Assembly (NCBI RefSeq): GCF_001729745.1
Contig: NZ_CP017186.1
Coordinates: 1,426,001-1,490,000 of the forward strand
Length of the DNA stretch: 64,000 nt
Direction of reading: 5' to 3'
Source: Enterobacter hormaechei subsp. hoffmannii
GTDB lineage: Bacteria > Pseudomonadota > Gammaproteobacteria > Enterobacterales > Enterobacteriaceae
The notes under the pieces were generated by a model that saw only the letters and a list, made by a program, of their open reading frames with translations, was not told where the DNA came from and did no database searches. Position 1 is the first letter of the stretch. The number at the start of each line of letters is the position of its first letter. A program made the position numbers and the translations under genes. Positions 46,456-55,347 of the stretch are shown in pieces.

Positions 46456-47163
46456 ATGAAGCAGATCCTGCTGGTAGAAGACGACCACGATATCGCTGCA
46501 CTCCTGCGTCTTAACCTGGAAGATGAAGGCTACGCCATTACCCACGAGCCGGACGGGGGAAAGGCGTTACCGCTTCTGGAAAAACAGCCGTGGGACGCGG
46601 TGATCCTCGATCTGATGCTGCCGAATGTTGATGGTCTGGAGATTTGCCGCCGTATCCGCCAGATGACCCGCTACCTGCCCATTATCATCATTAGCGCCCG
46701 CAGCAGTGAAACTGACCGTATTACCGGCCTGGAAACCGGGGCGGATGATTATCTGGCAAAACCTTTCTCGGTGCAGGAGCTGATTGCCCGCATTAAGGCG
46801 CTGTTCCGCCGACAGCAGGCGATGGGCCAGGCGCAGACGGACGGCATTATTCAGGCGCACGGTCTGACTATCGATCCGCTGGCGCGCACCGTGCGTCTTA
46901 ATGGTCAACACGTCGATCTCACCCCGCGTGAATTTGAACTGCTCTATTTTTTTGCCCGCCATCCCGGAGAGGTCTTTTCACGGCTGGCATTGCTGGAGCA
47001 GGTGTGGGGGTATCAGCACGAAGGCTACGAACACACCGTCAACACCCATATTAACCGCCTGCGCATCAAAATAGAGAAAGATGCCGCCGAGCCGGAGATC
47101 GTTCGCACCGTCTGGGGCAAAGGCTACAAATTTGCGGAGCAGAATCATGATGCGTCGCTTTAG
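46456..47163 (+). CDS. OmpR-family response regulator, unnamed
   Basis: A 235-residue response regulator. The receiver domain has Asp9/Asp10, phosphorylation site Asp52 in VILDLMLPNVDG, Ser80 and Lys102. The C-terminal winged-helix DNA-binding domain ends HTVNTHINRLRIKIE...TVWGKGYKF. ATG at 46456 follows GAAGG; an ATG 18 bp upstream is possible. It overlaps the sensor kinase gene by 17 bp. I know of no such pair between rlmC and artJ in E. coli K-12. Target genes are unknown. Confidence 0.9.
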   Translation: MKQILLVEDDHDIAALLRLNLEDEGYAITHEPDGGKALPLLEKQPWDAVILDLMLPNVDGLEICRRIRQMTRYLPIIIISARSSETDRITGLETGADDYLAKPFSVQELIARIKALFRRQQAMGQAQTDGIIQAHGLTIDPLARTVRLNGQHVDLTPREFELLYFFARHPGEVFSRLALLEQVWGYQHEGYEHTVNTHINRLRIKIEKDAAEPEIVRTVWGKGYKFAEQNHDASL

Positions 47164-48616
47164 CCTGAGCCAGCGCCTGACGCTGCTGTTTACGGTGTTA
47201 CTGTTGCTCTGCGCCACCGTCGCCTGTGCGGTGCAGCTCTACGTTAGCATGCAGTACGGCAATGCGATGGTGCAGCGTCTCTCCGGCGGGCTGGCGCAGC
47301 AGATTGCGCAGCGGGAAGCGATTCTGGATACGCAGGGCAGGGTGGATCGCAGCGCCTTAAAGCCGCTGTTCGACCGGCTGATGACCTTTAATCCGAGCGT
47401 CGAGCTGTATGTTGTCTCGCCTGATGGCGATATCCTGGCCGATGCCGCCCCGCCGGGGCACATTCAGCGGCAAAAAATTGACCTCGCGCCGATACAGAAT
47501 TTCCTGAGCGGGACGGTGATGCCGGTGTTTGGCGACGATCCCCGAAGCCAGAATAAGAAAGTCTTCAGCGCCACCCCGCTGCGGCAGGACGGTGAGCTGA
47601 AGGGGTATCTGTACATTATTTTGCAGGGGGAGGAGTCCAACGCGCTGGCGGAGATGGCCTGGCACAAAGCGCTCTGGAGTACGGCGCTGTGGTCGATGCT
47701 GCTGGTGGCGCTGTTTGGTCTGCTGGCGGGGCTGCTGCTCTGGTACTGGGTGACGCGCCCGGTTAAACAGCTCACGCTGGACGTGGCCGGGCTGGAGCAG
47801 GACAGCATCAGCGCGATTAAGCAGCTGGCGGCCCAGCCGCTCGAGCCTGCCGGCCAGGATGAAGTGGCGATCCTGCGCAATACCTTTATCGAGCTGGCGC
47901 GCAAAATCACCTCTCAGTGGGATCGGCTGGCCGACAGCGACCGCCAGCGCCGGGAGTTTATCGCCAACATTTCGCACGACTTACGCACCCCGTTGACGTC
48001 GCTGCTGGGTTATCTGGAAACGCTGTCGCTGAAATCCGCCACGCTGTCGCCGCAGGAGCATCAGCAGTACCTCGCTACCGCGCTGCGTCAGGGGCAAAAG
48101 GTACGCCATCTGTCGCAGCAGCTGTTCGAGCTGGCGCGTCTTGAGCACGGCGGCATCAAGCCCCAGCGCGAGCGTTTTGCCATGGCTGAACTGATTTCCG
48201 ACGTGGCGCAGAAGTTTGAACTTACCGCCCGCACGCGCGAGGTGAACCTGCGCATTGATGTGCCGGGGCGATTGCCGCTGGTGAACGCCGACGTGTCGAT
48301 GATCGAGCGCGTGGTCACTAATCTTCTGGATAACGCCATCCGTCATACGCCGAGCGGCGGAGAAATTCGTCTGGCGGTCTGGCAGGAGAATGAACGACTT
48401 CAGGTCGAAGTGGCAGACAATGGTACGGGCGTAGATGCCTCGCTGCGCGACGATTTGTTCCAGCGGCCTTCAGCGTTAAATCCTCAGGCGTCGCGGGAGA
48501 ACCGTGGGGGATTAGGGCTGTTAATCGTGAAGAGAATGCTGGAGCTGCACGGTGGCGGGATCAGGCTGATGGAGTCCGTGAGCGGGGCGCGGTTCAGGTT
48601 CTTTGTGCCGCTATGA
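47147..48616 (+). CDS. Sensor histidine kinase, partner of the 46456 regulator
   Basis: A 489-residue membrane kinase. TM1 is about residues 11-32, a periplasmic sensor region about 33-177, TM2 about 178-201, then a HAMP linker, the phospho-acceptor His277 in FIANISHDLRTPL, and an ATP-binding domain with N box NLLDNAIRHTP, G1 DNGTGVD and G2 GGLGLLIV. ATG at 47147 has GGAG 7 bp upstream; the next codon is also ATG. The periplasmic domain has no cysteine pair or known motif that I recognise, so the signal is unknown. Confidence 0.9.
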   Translation: MMRRFSLSQRLTLLFTVLLLLCATVACAVQLYVSMQYGNAMVQRLSGGLAQQIAQREAILDTQGRVDRSALKPLFDRLMTFNPSVELYVVSPDGDILADAAPPGHIQRQKIDLAPIQNFLSGTVMPVFGDDPRSQNKKVFSATPLRQDGELKGYLYIILQGEESNALAEMAWHKALWSTALWSMLLVALFGLLAGLLLWYWVTRPVKQLTLDVAGLEQDSISAIKQLAAQPLEPAGQDEVAILRNTFIELARKITSQWDRLADSDRQRREFIANISHDLRTPLTSLLGYLETLSLKSATLSPQEHQQYLATALRQGQKVRHLSQQLFELARLEHGGIKPQRERFAMAELISDVAQKFELTARTREVNLRIDVPGRLPLVNADVSMIERVVTNLLDNAIRHTPSGGEIRLAVWQENERLQVEVADNGTGVDASLRDDLFQRPSALNPQASRENRGGLGLLIVKRMLELHGGGIRLMESVSGARFRFFVPL

Positions 48617-48622
48617 GAAATT

Positions 48623-48682
48623 GCCGGGTGGCGCTGCGCTTTCCCGGCCTACAGACCACCCCCGTAGGCCAGACCACCCGGC
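48623..48682. repeat. REP pair between the kinase gene and artJ
   Basis: GCCGGGTGGCGCTGCGCTTTC...CCGGCCT and GTAGGCC...ACCACCCGGC in opposite orientation, lying between convergent genes. Confidence 0.75.
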
Positions 48683-48691
48683 AAAAAGAGA

Positions 48692-49423
48692 TTACTGCGG
48701 GAACCACTGCTCGCTGATTTTCTGGTATGTGCCGTCAGCTTTGATCGCTTTCAGCGCGCCGTTCAGTTTTTCCAGCAGGGCTTTGTTATCCGGACGTACC
48801 GCGATGCCGAGGCCGGTACCAAAGTACTGCGGATCGGTCACTTTCTCCGTCGCTGTACCCAGCTGCGGGTTGGTTTTCAGCCACTCATTCACGACCGCGG
48901 TGTCGCCAAATACGCCATCGATACGGCCATTTTTCAGGTCGATAATTGCGTTCTGGTAGCTGTCATAGGCCACGGTTTTCACTTCAGGATGCTTGTCCTG
49001 GAGATATTTCTGGTGCGTGGTGCCGTTTTCCATGCCGATGCGCTTGCCTTTCAGTTCGTCGAAAGACTTATAAGCCCCTTTCTTCGCAATCACTACCGCA
49101 GAGTTCGCGTAGTACGGGTCGGTGAACGCGACCTGCTTGCTGCGCTCTGGGGTGATATCCATGCCGGAGATCACCGCATCGTATTTTTTAAATTTCAGGG
49201 ACGGGATCAGGCTGTCAAACGCGTGGTTAGTAAAGGTGCAGTCGGCCTGCATCTGCTTGCACAGCGCTTTCGCCAGGTCAATGTCAAAGCCGACGATCTG
49301 GTTGCTGGCATCCAGCGATTCAAACGGCGGATAGGTGGCAGAAACGCCAAAATTGATTTTATCTGCGGCGGATGCGCCTGCGGCGAAGGTTGCGAGTAAT
49401 GCGGCCAGAACTAACTTTTTCAT
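48692..49423 (-). CDS. artJ: Arginine-binding periplasmic protein ArtJ
   Basis: A 243-residue family 3 solute-binding protein; in E. coli ArtJ binds arginine and works with ArtPQM. The signal peptide is 1-19 (AAGASA/ADKIN). The family pattern YPPFESLDASNQIVGFDIDLA and GMDITPERSKQVAFT is present. ATG at 49423 follows GGGAG. It has its own promoter with an ARG box and lies downstream of artPIQM on the same strand. Paralogue ArtI is encoded at 50988-51719. Confidence 0.95.
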   Translation of the reverse strand: MKKLVLAALLATFAAGASAADKINFGVSATYPPFESLDASNQIVGFDIDLAKALCKQMQADCTFTNHAFDSLIPSLKFKKYDAVISGMDITPERSKQVAFTDPYYANSAVVIAKKGAYKSFDELKGKRIGMENGTTHQKYLQDKHPEVKTVAYDSYQNAIIDLKNGRIDGVFGDTAVVNEWLKTNPQLGTATEKVTDPQYFGTGLGIAVRPDNKALLEKLNGALKAIKADGTYQKISEQWFPQ

Positions 49424-49486
49424 TGTAATGCTCCCGTCTGTCTTATTTATGCGCCGTGTCTGCGGCCTGGATATACAATGCCATCT

Positions 49487-49504
49487 ACTGAATTTATATG
49501 CAAT
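49487..49504. promoter_or_regulatory. ARG box of artJ
   Basis: ACTGAATTTATATGCAAT: core TGAAT-TTAT-ATGCA differs from the ArgR consensus (TGAATwwwwATTCA) at one base. It lies 64-81 bp upstream of artJ. E. coli artJ is repressed by ArgR-arginine, so the same control is likely. Confidence 0.65.
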
Positions 49505-49532
49505 AAAAATGATTAAATATTACCTTTGTTGC

Positions 49533-49565
49533 AAAAAAAAGCGGATAACCCATCAGGTTACCCGC
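49533..49565 (-). terminator. Terminator of artPIQM
   Basis: On the minus strand GCGGGTAACC (49565-49556), loop, GGTTATCCGC (49550-49541), then eight T (49540-49533). The stem has one G-T pair. It lies 32 bp after artM, before the artJ promoter. Confidence 0.88.
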
Positions 49566-49596
49566 TCAATCAATACCGTTTTATGCATTGGCGTGA

Positions 49597-50265
49597 TTAA
49601 TTCCTGCGCTCAAACGCCAGCGCCTTACGCTCGATAAGACGCATCATCAGCGTCAGCAGACCGTTGACCACCAGATAGACCAGACCCGCCGCACCGAACA
49701 CCATCACGTCGTAGGTACGTCCGTACAGCAGCTGCCCGTGGCCCATCACTTCCATCAGGGTGATGGTGTAGGCCAGAGAGGTGCTTTTGAACACCAGAAC
49801 GACTTCATTGGAATAGGAAGAGAGCGCACGCTTAAAGGCGTATGGCAGCAGGATCGCCAGCGTGTCCTTCTTGCTCATGCCCAGCGCACCGCAGGACTGC
49901 CACTGGCCTTCCGGGATCGCGCGGATCGCGCCGTAAAACAGCTGCGTGGTATAGGCCGCGCTGTTCAGTGAGAGAGCTATCAGGGCGCAGAGCCATGGCT
50001 CAGAGAGCAAATGCCAGATAACCGGATATTCCTGTAACGACGGGAACTGCCCTGGACCGTAGTAAATCAGGAAGATCTGCACCAGCAGCGGCGTACCGGT
50101 AAAGAGCGTAATGTAGCCACGGACAATCCACACCAGCACCGGCGTTTTCAGCGTCAGGACGATGGTGAAGAACAGCGCCAGGATCAGCGCTACGATGATA
50201 GACGCAACGGTCAGCGTCAGGCTGGTGTGCAGCCCTTTCATCAGTTCGGGTAAATAATCCAGCAT
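49597..50265 (-). CDS. artM: Arginine ABC importer permease ArtM
   Basis: A 222-residue inner-membrane permease of the HisMQ type with about five membrane segments. The EAA loop is around GAIRAIPEGQWQSCGALGM. Its ATG (50265-50263) overlaps the artQ TGA by one base, so translation is coupled. Last gene of artPIQM. Confidence 0.95.
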   Translation of the reverse strand: MLDYLPELMKGLHTSLTLTVASIIVALILALFFTIVLTLKTPVLVWIVRGYITLFTGTPLLVQIFLIYYGPGQFPSLQEYPVIWHLLSEPWLCALIALSLNSAAYTTQLFYGAIRAIPEGQWQSCGALGMSKKDTLAILLPYAFKRALSSYSNEVVLVFKSTSLAYTITLMEVMGHGQLLYGRTYDVMVFGAAGLVYLVVNGLLTLMMRLIERKALAFERRN

Positions 50266-50981
50266 CAGCCTGGTCTCCGTTCAAAACGCGTCGCGCGCAG
50301 ATCAATACGCTTCAGAACGTACTGGCTCAGCAACGTGATCACCAGGTAGATAGCCGCCGCGACGATGTACCAGGTAAATGGCTCCTGCGTACGGGTGGCG
50401 ATACTTTTGGTTTGCAGCATCAAATCGTTCACGCTGATCAGGCTCACCAGCGCGGTATCTTTCAGCAGTACCAGCCACTGGTTACCCAGCCCTGGCAGGG
50501 CATGACGCCACATCTGCGGCATCACCAGGCGGAAGAAGATCGCCGCTTTCGACAGGCCCAGCGCCTGACCGGATTCCCACTGTCCCTGCGGTACCGCTTT
50601 CAGCGCGCCGCGCAGCGTTTGTGACGCATAGGCCGAATAGAGCAGGGAGAGCGCAATTACGCCGCACAGGAACGGGCTGACGTCGAAGTTCTCAATCTGC
50701 ATTTGCACCGGGATCTGCGCAAAGCCGAGATTAATCGTAAAGCCGTCCGACAGCGTTAACAGCAGCTGTGAGGAGCCGAAATAGATAAACAGGACCACCA
50801 GAATCTCCGGCAGTCCACGCAGCACAGTTACCAGCGCTGAACCGAGCCATGCGACAGGGCGCCACTTAACGGACTCCCACACCGCAAAGAACATCGCCAG
50901 TACGAGGCCGATAATCAGTGCACAAACGGCAAGGCCGACGGTCATCCCGGCGGCGCTTGCTAAAGGAAAAATTTCATTCAT
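50265..50981 (-). CDS. artQ: Arginine ABC importer permease ArtQ
   Basis: A 238-residue permease, partner of ArtM, with about five membrane segments and the EAA loop [23 protein letters not shown] at 50981 follows the artI stop by 6 bp. Its ribosome site is inside the end of artI. Confidence 0.95.
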   Translation of the reverse strand: MNEIFPLASAAGMTVGLAVCALIIGLVLAMFFAVWESVKWRPVAWLGSALVTVLRGLPEILVVLFIYFGSSQLLLTLSDGFTINLGFAQIPVQMQIENFDVSPFLCGVIALSLLYSAYASQTLRGALKAVPQGQWESGQALGLSKAAIFFRLVMPQMWRHALPGLGNQWLVLLKDTALVSLISVNDLMLQTKSIATRTQEPFTWYIVAAAIYLVITLLSQYVLKRIDLRATRFERRPG

Positions 50982-50987
50982 CAGGAA

Positions 50988-51719
50988 TTACTTCTGGAAC
51001 CATTTTTTGTAGATGGTTTCGTAGGTGCCGTCTTTCTTCACTTTTTCCAGCGCAGCGTTGAATTTCTGCTGCAGCTCGGTGTTGCCCTGACGTACGGCAA
51101 TACCCAGACCTGTACCGAAGTAGTCTTTATCTGTCACCTTGTCACCCACGGCGGCCAGCTTGTCGTTCGCTTTCAGCCATTCAGTCACGACAGCCGTGTC
51201 CCCGAACACCGCATCGATACGGCCGTTTTGCAGGTCCAGCTTCGCATTCTGGTAGCTGTCATACGGCACGGTGGTGATTTCCGGGTGCTTATCCATGATG
51301 AATTTCTGGTGCGTGGTGCCGTTCTGCACGCCGACTTTCTTGCCTTTCAGCAGGTCAACGGAGGCGTATTTACCTTTCTGACCAATGAACAGCGCCGAGT
51401 TGTCGTAGTAAGGGGTGGTGAACAGAACCTGCTTTTCACGTTCCGGAGTGATGTCCATACCGGCCATCACGGCGTCGATACGGCGGAACTTCAGGCTGGG
51501 GATCAGGCTGTCGAACGCCTGGTTGCTGAAGGTACAGGTCGCGTCGATCTCTTTACACAGGGCATTTGCCAGGTCCACGTCGAAGCCAACAATCTTGTTG
51601 TTCGCATCAATGGATTCAAACGGAGGGTAGGACGCTTCAGTGGCGAAACGGATGGTCTGGGCTGCGGTAGCGGAAAGGCTGACGCTAGCAAGCAGCGCGG
51701 CAATCAATACTTTTTTCAT
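50988..51719 (-). CDS. artI: Periplasmic binding protein ArtI
   Basis: A 243-residue family 3 solute-binding protein with signal peptide 1-19 (SLSATA/AQTIR). It is a close paralogue of ArtJ of equal length (YPPFESIDANNKIVGFDVDLA). The ligand of ArtI in E. coli is not clearly established. Second gene of artPIQM; ATG at 51719 follows AGGGAA. Confidence 0.95.
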   Translation of the reverse strand: MKKVLIAALLASVSLSATAAQTIRFATEASYPPFESIDANNKIVGFDVDLANALCKEIDATCTFSNQAFDSLIPSLKFRRIDAVMAGMDITPEREKQVLFTTPYYDNSALFIGQKGKYASVDLLKGKKVGVQNGTTHQKFIMDKHPEITTVPYDSYQNAKLDLQNGRIDAVFGDTAVVTEWLKANDKLAAVGDKVTDKDYFGTGLGIAVRQGNTELQQKFNAALEKVKKDGTYETIYKKWFQK

Positions 51720-51737
51720 TATAATTTCCCTAACACA

Positions 51738-52466
51738 TCAGTGTGATAAGTAGTTTTTGAAGGCATCGGTTTGCGGGTTGGTGAAGCAGCTCGCATCACC
51801 TTGCTCAACGATATACCCGTTTTCCATGTAGACCACGCGGCTGGCGGTTTTGCGCGCCACTTCCACCTCGTGGGTCACGATGACCTGGGTAATGTTGGTT
51901 TCCGCCAGTTCACGAATGATACTCACGATCTGGGCAGTAATTTCCGGGTCCAGCGCTGCGGTTGGTTCGTCGAACAGCAGCACCGCTGGCTCCATCATCA
52001 GCGCACGGGCGATTGCCACACGCTGTTGCTGACCACCAGAGAGATGCAGAGGATAACGGTCGCTGTACGGTTTCAGACGCAGACGTTCCAGCAGCTTTTC
52101 AGCTCGCGCCATCGCCTGGTCTTTGCTTAAGCCAAGCACGCGGCACGGGGCTTCAATCAGGTTTTGCACCACCGTCAGATGCGGCCAGAGATTATATTGC
52201 TGGAAAACCATGCCCACGTTTTGACGCAGTTCACGAATCGCTTTATCAGAAGGGGTTTTCGCGAAGTCAAAATGGTTACCGGCGATGGCCAGCGTTCCCG
52301 AACGGGGCATTTCAAGCAGATTTAAAACACGCAGAAGGGAGCTTTTTCCCGCGCCGCTTGGGCCGAGCAAAACCAGCGTTTCGCCCTCCGGGCAGCTCAG
52401 CGTAATGTCGAACAGCGCCTGGTGTGCGCCGTAGAAGCAGTTAATGCCGTTTAGTTTAATACTCAT
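51738..52466 (-). CDS. artP: Arginine ABC importer, ATP-binding protein ArtP
   Basis: A 242-residue ATPase of the HisP type. Walker [11 protein letters not shown] loop [10 protein letters not shown], signature LSGGQQQR, Walker [13 protein letters not shown] and the switch His in IVTHEVE are all intact. ATG at 52466. First gene of artPIQM, with a weak ARG box upstream. Confidence 0.96.
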   Translation of the reverse strand: MSIKLNGINCFYGAHQALFDITLSCPEGETLVLLGPSGAGKSSLLRVLNLLEMPRSGTLAIAGNHFDFAKTPSDKAIRELRQNVGMVFQQYNLWPHLTVVQNLIEAPCRVLGLSKDQAMARAEKLLERLRLKPYSDRYPLHLSGGQQQRVAIARALMMEPAVLLFDEPTAALDPEITAQIVSIIRELAETNITQVIVTHEVEVARKTASRVVYMENGYIVEQGDASCFTNPQTDAFKNYLSH

Positions 52467-52527
52467 CGGGGCAGTCTTTACTCATCCAGGCAATCTATAG
52501 CAATTGAGGCCGCAGATAGTACCGTTG

Positions 52528-52545
52528 ACAGAATAGTTATGCAAT
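52528..52545. promoter_or_regulatory. Possible ARG box of artP
   Basis: The core AGAAT-AGTT-ATGCA (52530-52543) fits the ArgR consensus with a few mismatches, 62-79 bp upstream of artP. It is a weaker match than the artJ site. Confidence 0.4.
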
Positions 52546-52692
52546 ATTTCTGCGTTAAAAGTTAAATATAACCCGTGTTTCCTCTTAAACATAGCACAAA
52601 ATAGCGACGGGAAAGGGGGGCGAGAATAAATGTCGGCATTCCGCATGAAATGCCGGACATTTTACGGGGTTAACGTTTATTTAACGTATGCG

Positions 52693-53211
52693 TTAGCGGT
52701 TCTCAATCGACTGGCGAAGGGTGCCCGCCGGAGCATGAACGCTGCCGCCAATGTAGCGCACATCATCTATTGCCCAGCACTGGCCTTCACGGATCATCAG
52801 CACCTCATCCTGCCAGGTTTGCGTCCCCTGGGTTAGCTTCACGCGCAGAGGAATATTCCGTGCGTCGGTATTCGGAATGGTGGACGCGCTGGCGACGTCG
52901 GCGCTGTCCGGCAGCGTGGCGCGGCTGGAGAACGGATCGGATGAAAGCAGCGCGTTTTGCTGCGGATCGCGCGAGGCGTCATTAAGCAGTTTCGCCAGAT
53001 TATCGCTCAGGTACGGGCGCAGGGCGGTGAGGTCATTACCGCGATGCTGAATGCGATAATCATAGAACTGTTGCGCCACGGCGTCCGGGCCGCCCTCAAT
53101 GCAGGGGCCGCTGCGGGAACCGATATCCTTAAAGGCTGGCGTGACCGGCGTAGTGCAGGCGCTGAGCACCAGCGCGCAGGGCACTAAAAGCGTTAAAGCA
53201 GAGTAGCGCAT
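52693..53211 (-). CDS. ybjP: Lipoprotein YbjP
   Basis: A 172-residue lipoprotein. The lipobox is LVLSAC with lipidated Cys19; the next residues are Thr-Thr, so it should go to the outer membrane. The mature part has an NTF2-like pattern (AVAQQFYDYRIQ...DEVLMIREGQCWAIDDV). I recall recent structural reports of E. coli YbjP bound to TolC in drug-efflux assemblies; the role is otherwise poorly known. Divergent from ybjQ. Confidence 0.9.
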   Translation of the reverse strand: MRYSALTLLVPCALVLSACTTPVTPAFKDIGSRSGPCIEGGPDAVAQQFYDYRIQHRGNDLTALRPYLSDNLAKLLNDASRDPQQNALLSSDPFSSRATLPDSADVASASTIPNTDARNIPLRVKLTQGTQTWQDEVLMIREGQCWAIDDVRYIGGSVHAPAGTLRQSIENR

Positions 53212-53308
53212 GTTGATTTCCTTATTTATTAACTATCCTTTCAATCATAGCGTAACGAACCGATAATGCAGTTGCTAACGCATTGAACGCTAAAGACGGA
53301 GAGGAAGT

Positions 53309-53632
53309 ATGCAATTTTCAACAACACCAACCCTGGAAGGTCAACCCATTACCGAGTACTGCGGCGTGGTCACCGGTGAGGCGATTCTGGGCGCCAACAT
53401 CTTCCGGGACTTCTTTGCCGGCATTCGGGATATCGTCGGCGGGCGCTCCGGTGCCTACGAGAAAGAACTGCGTAAAGCGCGTGACATTGCGTTTAAGGAG
53501 CTGGGCGAGCAGGCCAAAGCGCTGGGCGCGGATGCGGTGGTGGGCATTGATATCGACTACGAAACGGTCGGGAAAGATGCCAGCATGCTGATGGTGAGCG
53601 TAAGCGGCACGGCGGTGAAAACCCGTCGATGA
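53309..53632 (+). CDS. ybjQ: YbjQ family protein
   Basis: A 107-residue cytoplasmic protein of the YbjQ family (UPF0145), thought to form a pentameric barrel; function unknown. The conserved [23 protein letters not shown] and [15 protein letters not shown] segments are present. ATG at 53309 follows GAGAGGAAG. Its TGA overlaps the amiD ATG (ATGA at 53629-53632), so the two are coupled as in E. coli. Confidence 0.93.
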   Translation: MQFSTTPTLEGQPITEYCGVVTGEAILGANIFRDFFAGIRDIVGGRSGAYEKELRKARDIAFKELGEQAKALGADAVVGIDIDYETVGKDASMLMVSVSGTAVKTRR

Positions 53633-54459
53633 AGCGTTCGCTCTCAACCCTCCTGCTGGCATTGTTGCTGGCAGGATGCGCCTCGGAAGAGGGCATTGTT
53701 GATAAAGGCGCGTACGAACTTGATACGCGCCATCAGGCGCAGGCGGCCTACCCGCGCATAAAGGTGCTGGTGATCCATTACACCGCCGATGATTTCGACA
53801 CCTCGCTTGCGACCTTAACCGATAAAAACGTCAGCTCTCACTATCTCATCCCCGCAAAGCCCCCAGCTCCGCAGGGCAAACCGCGTATCTGGCAGCTGGT
53901 GCCGGAGAGCGAGCTGGCCTGGCATGCAGGTATTAGCTTTTGGCGTGGGACCAACCGCATAAATGATACCTCCGTCGGCATTGAGCTGGAAAACCGCGGC
54001 TGGCGGAAAACCGATGGTGTGAAAACCTTTACCCCCTTCGAACCGGGGCAAATTGCGGCGCTAATCCCGCTTGCCAGAGACATCATCGCCCGCTACGACA
54101 TTAAACCGCAGAACGTTGTGGCCCATTCGGATATCGCCCCGCAGCGTAAAGACGACCCTGGCCCGCTGTTTCCGTGGCGCGAACTGGCGCAGCAGGGCAT
54201 CGGAGCCTGGCCCGAACCGGCGCGGGTGAATTTTTATATCAACGGGCGACCGCATTATCAGCAGGTTGATACCGCAGCATTGCTCGATGTGCTGGCGCGC
54301 TACGGTTACGAGGTGCCAGAAAACAGCACGCCTGCACAGCAAAAACGCATCATCATGGTGTTCCAGATGCATTTCCGTCCGCAGTTATGGAATGGCGTAG
54401 CGGATGTTGAAACCATGGCGATTGCCGAAGCACTTTTAGAGAAATACGGGCAGGGGTAA
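53629..54459 (+). CDS. amiD: N-acetylmuramoyl-L-alanine amidase AmiD
   Basis: A 276-residue outer-membrane lipoprotein amidase that cleaves between MurNAc (or anhydro-MurNAc) and L-Ala in peptidoglycan. The lipobox LLAGC puts lipidated Cys at 17. The zinc ligands of the amidase_2 fold are His50, His166 and probably Asp176 ([15 protein letters not shown]). A C-terminal peptidoglycan-binding-like helical domain follows. The E. coli neighbours after amiD (ybjS and others) are replaced here by the type II secretion cluster. Confidence 0.94.
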   Translation: MKRSLSTLLLALLLAGCASEEGIVDKGAYELDTRHQAQAAYPRIKVLVIHYTADDFDTSLATLTDKNVSSHYLIPAKPPAPQGKPRIWQLVPESELAWHAGISFWRGTNRINDTSVGIELENRGWRKTDGVKTFTPFEPGQIAALIPLARDIIARYDIKPQNVVAHSDIAPQRKDDPGPLFPWRELAQQGIGAWPEPARVNFYINGRPHYQQVDTAALLDVLARYGYEVPENSTPAQQKRIIMVFQMHFRPQLWNGVADVETMAIAEALLEKYGQG

Positions 54460-54585
54460 ACCTTTGGCTTACCCCCAAATGAGTATATTTCCGCAAGTTT
54501 CTATTAGATTAATCCTAAGTACAATCTCATTTCATTTTTAGTTAATTGACTTAAAATTATTCGGATTTAAGATGGACACATAGCA

Positions 54586-54631
54586 CGCTAAGCAATTTAG
54601 CGAATAAAAAACTTCACTCTTTTTTTTATTC
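54586..54631. promoter_or_regulatory. Two adjoining inverted repeats upstream of the Crp-like regulator
   Basis: CGCTAA-GCAAT-TTAGCG (54586-54602) is directly followed by GAATAAAAAA (54602-54611) and its complement TTTTTTATTC (54622-54631). The pair lies about 90-135 bp before the regulator start in a very A+T-rich region. It may be an operator or a terminator of amiD. Confidence 0.4.
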
Positions 54632-54720
54632 TTGAGTTTTTCATCAGGAAAATATTTATGGTTCGGTATGAATGCCGTTGCCATGTTATTTTAAAATCAC
54701 ATCTTAAAACGGGTATAACA

Positions 54721-55344
54721 ATGTTAAGCATCTATGGAAAAAAATTACGTCCGCAACATGAAATGGAAAAGATTATTTCTGCAACCTCATGCGTTGAAGA
54801 AAGAACGTTAAAAAAATGGCAGAAGATTTCCACTGCTGATTCCGGTTTAATTCATATTATTGTCAGCGGCGAAGTCGAATTTCGACGTGACTCTGACGAA
54901 CTGTGCTTGTTCACCGTTACCGGGCAATGCATTTTCGGCCTGTCGTCGATGTATTACAACGCCACCCATATGTACGGCCTTGTTCGGTCGAATACGGTTG
55001 TTCGCTCGATCAAGAAAGAGGTCTTCGCCCAGCTGATGACCGAGAAAAACCTGTGGCCTGAACTGACAAAAGTGCTTTCCTGGTACATATGCCTGATGAG
55101 CAAGCGCGATGATATTCTGGTCGCTCGCAGCGCATATTCTGTTGTTCGCGAATTTTTATATGAGATCAACGACCTGATTGTACAGCATCAGCGTGATATT
55201 AACGTTTACGATTACATTCAGGAATACACTAACCTGGCACGTAGCACCATTATTAAAATCCTCTCCGATCTGAAAAAAGGTCAATATATTGTGGTGGAAA
55301 AAGGTCGACTGCTTAACCTCACAGCACTGCCTGAAAAATATTAA
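54721..55344 (+). CDS. Crp-like helix-turn-helix regulator (IprA/YaiV-like)
   Basis: A 207-residue cytoplasmic protein. The first 120 residues look like a cyclic-nucleotide-binding-type beta-roll (HIIVSGEVEFRRDSDELCLFT) without the usual cAMP-binding Arg-Ser pair. The C-terminus is a winged helix (YTNLARSTIIKILSDLKKGQYIVVEKGRL). This layout resembles the enterobacterial YaiV/IprA group. ATG at 54721 is used; an upstream in-frame ATG at 54658 would add 21 residues. It lies between amiD and gspB, convergent with gspB (3-bp gap). Control of the secretion genes is possible but unproven. Confidence 0.75.
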   Translation: MLSIYGKKLRPQHEMEKIISATSCVEERTLKKWQKISTADSGLIHIIVSGEVEFRRDSDELCLFTVTGQCIFGLSSMYYNATHMYGLVRSNTVVRSIKKEVFAQLMTEKNLWPELTKVLSWYICLMSKRDDILVARSAYSVVREFLYEINDLIVQHQRDINVYDYIQEYTNLARSTIIKILSDLKKGQYIVVEKGRLLNLTALPEKY

Positions 55345-55347
55345 TGC

